64,000 bases of DNA, from the NCBI RefSeq assembly GCF_008727865.1, contig NZ_VTWU01000006.1, positions 124,001 through 188,000 of the forward strand, in the 5' to 3' direction. Under the pieces are notes generated by a model. It was given only the letters and a program-made list of their open reading frames with translations. It ran no database searches and was not told the DNA's origin. The stretch is from Hymenobacter busanensis. GTDB lineage: Bacteria > Bacteroidota > Bacteroidia > Cytophagales > Hymenobacteraceae. Below, one piece after another: positions 62,084 through 64,000 of the stretch. A program made the translations under genes and the position numbers. Position 1 is the first letter of the stretch, and each line of letters opens with the position of its first letter.

Positions 62084-62572
62084 ATGCATATGAAAACGCC
62101 TTTCCGCTTGGACGAGCACCCGCGGCGCCCCCAGCCGCTGGCCCCGCCGCCCGACGCCTATTTCGATAAACTCCCGCTGCGCATCATGCAGCGCGTGCAG
62201 CCGGCCCCGCAGGCCGAAAGCCTGCCGGCATTTGGCTGGCTGCTGGCTTGGCCGGCGCCGCTGCGCACGGCCCTGGCTTCCGTTGTGGTACTGCTGGGCT
62301 TTGTGGGGGCGTTTTGGCTCACCAACGACCCGCTGACTTTTTCCCACCCGGTGGCAGTGCAACGTGCCTCGGCCTCCCAGGCCCTGGCCGCCGTGCCCCG
62401 CGCCGAACTGGTGCAGTACCTGACTTCCGACGCCGCGCCGCAAGTGGCCCTCACCGACCTGGCCGAAACCGCCGTGGCCGACCAGGATTTGACGCACGTC
62501 TTCCTGCCCGGTTCGCCAGCCGACATTCAGGCTGCCCTCGACGAACAGCCCACCGAAGACGTTTACCTATAA
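62084..62572 (+). CDS. Single-pass membrane protein, probable anti-sigma-type partner
   Basis: 162 residues. A Pro-rich cytoplasmic N-terminus (~55 residues) with DAYFDKLPLRIMQRV, one membrane helix (LRTALASVVVLLGFVGAFWL) and a ~75-residue periplasmic tail. The topology and the position 24 bases after the ECF sigma gene fit an anti-sigma factor. The CHC2/zinc anti-sigma motif is absent; PDAYFDKLPLRI recalls the short segment seen in Bacteroidota anti-sigma proteins. Role inferred from context. Confidence 0.65.
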   Translation: MHMKTPFRLDEHPRRPQPLAPPPDAYFDKLPLRIMQRVQPAPQAESLPAFGWLLAWPAPLRTALASVVVLLGFVGAFWLTNDPLTFSHPVAVQRASASQALAAVPRAELVQYLTSDAAPQVALTDLAETAVADQDLTHVFLPGSPADIQAALDEQPTEDVYL

Positions 62573-62590
62573 GTTTCCCTGCTCCTTCCC

Positions 62591-63088
62591 ATGTCTACTC
62601 CACTCTTTTCTATCCGTCGCCCGTTGCCGCACGTGGCATGGGCGTTGCTGCTCGCCTTGCTGAGTTTTGGCGCAGCCCAGGCCCAACAGCACGGCGGCGG
62701 CCACCCGCGCTCCGAGCGCCTCGAAGCTGCTCGCGTGGCCTACATCACCGAAAAACTGGCCCTCACCACCGACCAGTCGCAACGGTTCTGGCCGCTCTAC
62801 AACGAGTTTACCGACAAGCGCCGCAGCCTGCGCAAGCAGGCCCGTGGCGAGATGCGCAACCAAGACGTGGCCACCATGAGCGACAAAGACCTGCGCGAGT
62901 CCATCAACAACCAGTTTGCCATGCGCCAGAGCGAGCTGAACTTGGAGAAGGAATACCTCGACAAGTTTCAGAAGGTCATCACGCTGCGCCAGGTGGCCCT
63001 GCTCTACCAAGCCGAGCGCGACTTCACCAAAGAGTTGCTGAAGCGCTTGGATGGCCGCCCTGCCATGAGCAAATCGATTGAACAGTAG
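62591..63088 (+). CDS. Periplasmic Spy/CpxP-like stress protein
   Basis: 165 residues with a signal peptide (HVAWALLLALLSFGAAQAQ). The mature domain is all-helical: ERLEAARVAYITEKLALTTDQSQRFWPLYNEF, then coiled segments ending in FQKVITLRQVALLYQAERDFTKELL, as in CpxP/Spy-like proteins of Bacteroidota ECF sigma operons. It probably senses or chaperones unfolded envelope proteins. Third gene of the operon, with a terminator downstream. Confidence 0.8.
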   Translation: MSTPLFSIRRPLPHVAWALLLALLSFGAAQAQQHGGGHPRSERLEAARVAYITEKLALTTDQSQRFWPLYNEFTDKRRSLRKQARGEMRNQDVATMSDKDLRESINNQFAMRQSELNLEKEYLDKFQKVITLRQVALLYQAERDFTKELLKRLDGRPAMSKSIEQ

Positions 63089-63112
63089 TCCGACTGCTGT
63101 TGCCGGTTTTCG

Positions 63113-63141
63113 AAAAGCCCGCCGCATTGGCGGGCTTTTTT
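63113..63141 (+). terminator. Terminator of the ECF sigma operon
   Basis: AAAAGCCCGCC pairs with GGCGGGCTTTT around a 5-base loop, followed by T. Confidence 0.9.
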
Positions 63142-63155
63142 GTGCCCGATGGCGG

Positions 63156-63163
63156 TACTTTTG
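63156..63163 (+). promoter_or_regulatory. -7 element abutting the aminotransferase start codon
   Basis: TACTTTTG matches TAnnTTTG exactly and ends 4 bases before the ATG (63168), implying a leaderless mRNA. Confidence 0.5.
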
Positions 63164-63167
63164 CGCC

Positions 63168-64000
63168 ATGCTTACGCCCCGCCAACTCTTCCTGCGCCAC
63201 CAAGCTCAAACCTCCGACACGCCCCTTCTGCTCGAAGTAGAGCGGGCCGAGGGCGTGTGGATGTACGGCCCCGCTGGTCAGCGCTACCTCGATTTGATTT
63301 CGGGCATTGGCGTAAGCAACGTGGGGCACCGCCACCCGCGCGTGCTGGCCGCCATTCAGCAGCAGCTCGATAAGTACCTGCACCTGATGGTGTACGGCGA
63401 ACTGGTGCAAACGCCACAAGCCGAACTGGCCCACGCCTTGCACCACACCCTGCCCGCCCACCTCGACAATGTGTACCTCGTCAACTCCGGCACCGAGGCC
63501 GTGGAGGGCGCCCTGAAACTGGCCAAGCGCCACACCGGCCGCACCGAGCTGGTGAGCTGCCTGAACGCCTACCACGGCTCCACGCAGGGCGCCCTGTCCG
63601 TCAGCGGCTCCGAAAACTTCAAGCGCAGCTTCCGCCCCCTGCTGCCCGACGTGCGCCACATTCGCTACAATGCGACGGAAGACTTGGCGCAGATTACCGA
63701 GCGTACGGCAGCCGTCATCGTCGAAACGGTGCAGGGCGAAGCCGGTATTCGCGTGCCCGAAAACGACTACTTGCAGCACCTGCGCCGCCGCTGCACCGAA
63801 GTGGGCGCGCTGCTCATTCTGGACGAAATACAGTGCGGCTTTGGGCGCACCGGCACCTTTTGGGCCTTTGAGCAATTCGGCATTGCGCCCGATATCCTGC
63901 TCTGTGCCAAGGGTATGGGCGGCGGCATGCCCATCGGCGCTTTCATTGCGCCTCAAGCCATGATGCACGGCTTCAAATCGGACCCTGTGCTGGGCCACCT
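63168..64000 (+). CDS. Class-III aminotransferase, acetylornithine/aspartate aminotransferase family (3' partial)
   Basis: 277 residues are visible; the gene runs off the window. Fold-type I PLP enzyme: GPAGQRYLDLISGIGVSNVGHRHP, NSGTEAVEGALKLAKRHTGR, the aromatic stacking region NAYHGSTQGALS, the PLP-binding Asp in LILDEIQCGFGRTG, and the Schiff-base Lys in LLCAKGMGGGMPIGAF (~248). Related to ArgD, gamma-aminobutyrate and similar aminotransferases; the substrate cannot be fixed from the part seen. Confidence 0.9.
   Translation, partial: MLTPRQLFLRHQAQTSDTPLLLEVERAEGVWMYGPAGQRYLDLISGIGVSNVGHRHPRVLAAIQQQLDKYLHLMVYGELVQTPQAELAHALHHTLPAHLDNVYLVNSGTEAVEGALKLAKRHTGRTELVSCLNAYHGSTQGALSVSGSENFKRSFRPLLPDVRHIRYNATEDLAQITERTAAVIVETVQGEAGIRVPENDYLQHLRRRCTEVGALLILDEIQCGFGRTGTFWAFEQFGIAPDILLCAKGMGGGMPIGAFIAPQAMMHGFKSDPVLGH

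Overview
The window is about 64 kb of GC-rich DNA from a member of the Bacteroidota, most likely Hymenobacter or a close relative (Cytophagales). The reasons are gene content (a TonB receptor with a carboxypeptidase-like N-terminal domain, a type IX secretion C-terminal sorting domain, transketolase split into two subunits, LytTR regulators), promoters of the Bacteroidota type (TTG-N19-TAnnTTTG, seen clearly in front of tRNA-Glu), and frequent short-leader genes. The genus is an inference. Both ends cut genes: a molybdopterin hydroxylase on the left and a class-III aminotransferase on the right.

Layout. 1-9.3 kb: molybdopterin oxidase, tRNA-Glu, STAS-like protein, ABC exporter, secreted metzincin with a T9SS tail, an M48-like protein and MutM. 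9.6-15.6 kb: a lipoprotein, then a minus-strand block holding a radical SAM enzyme of the tetraether-synthase (MJ0619) type, a secreted protein, a divergent Lgt-like membrane protein and phenylalanine 4-hydroxylase. The hydroxylase is preceded by what looks like a complete tyrosine-sensing attenuator (a 34-codon leader peptide with Phe-Tyr-Tyr-Tyr-Tyr and a terminator). An SDR enzyme follows. 15.8-25.4 kb: a Spy-like protein, a TauE-type permease, a luciferase-like enzyme, an SBF-type transporter, a LytS/LytTR two-component pair, a compatible-solute ABC transporter and a YceI protein. 25.5-28.2 kb: a large glucosidase with a LacI-type operator upstream.

29.0-37.1 kb is a purine (urate) catabolism cluster: membrane urate hydroxylase PuuD on the plus strand, and on the minus strand allantoinase, allantoate amidohydrolase, ureidoglycine aminohydrolase, OHCU decarboxylase, HIU hydrolase, a DMP19-domain protein and a citrate-lyase-like DUF6986 enzyme. 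Together they take urate to ureidoglycolate; the last steps to glyoxylate have no recognised gene here. Long inverted repeats of one REP-like family sit between genes at 31.9, 32.9, 37.2 and 44.8 kb.

37.3-50.6 kb: a DOPA-dioxygenase-like enzyme, a GT39 glycosyltransferase, a Crp-type regulator, a siderophore uptake pair (TonB receptor plus PepSY membrane protein), DnaB, the murein-peptide ligase Mpl, a hydrolase and an M48 lipoprotein group. 50.8-58.7 kb: an FAH-family enzyme, an M23 peptidase, a lipocalin, Bcp, and the two transketolase subunits separated by a VWA gene and an AT-rich gene. 58.9-64 kb: an AT-rich segment with an SseB-like gene, a zinc-ribbon protein, a MarR/DUF1772-like operon, an ECF sigma operon and the aminotransferase.

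The observations most worth following are the phhA attenuator, the radical SAM plus Lgt-like pair, and a substrate-binding domain in the compatible-solute transporter whose two halves are in permuted order.
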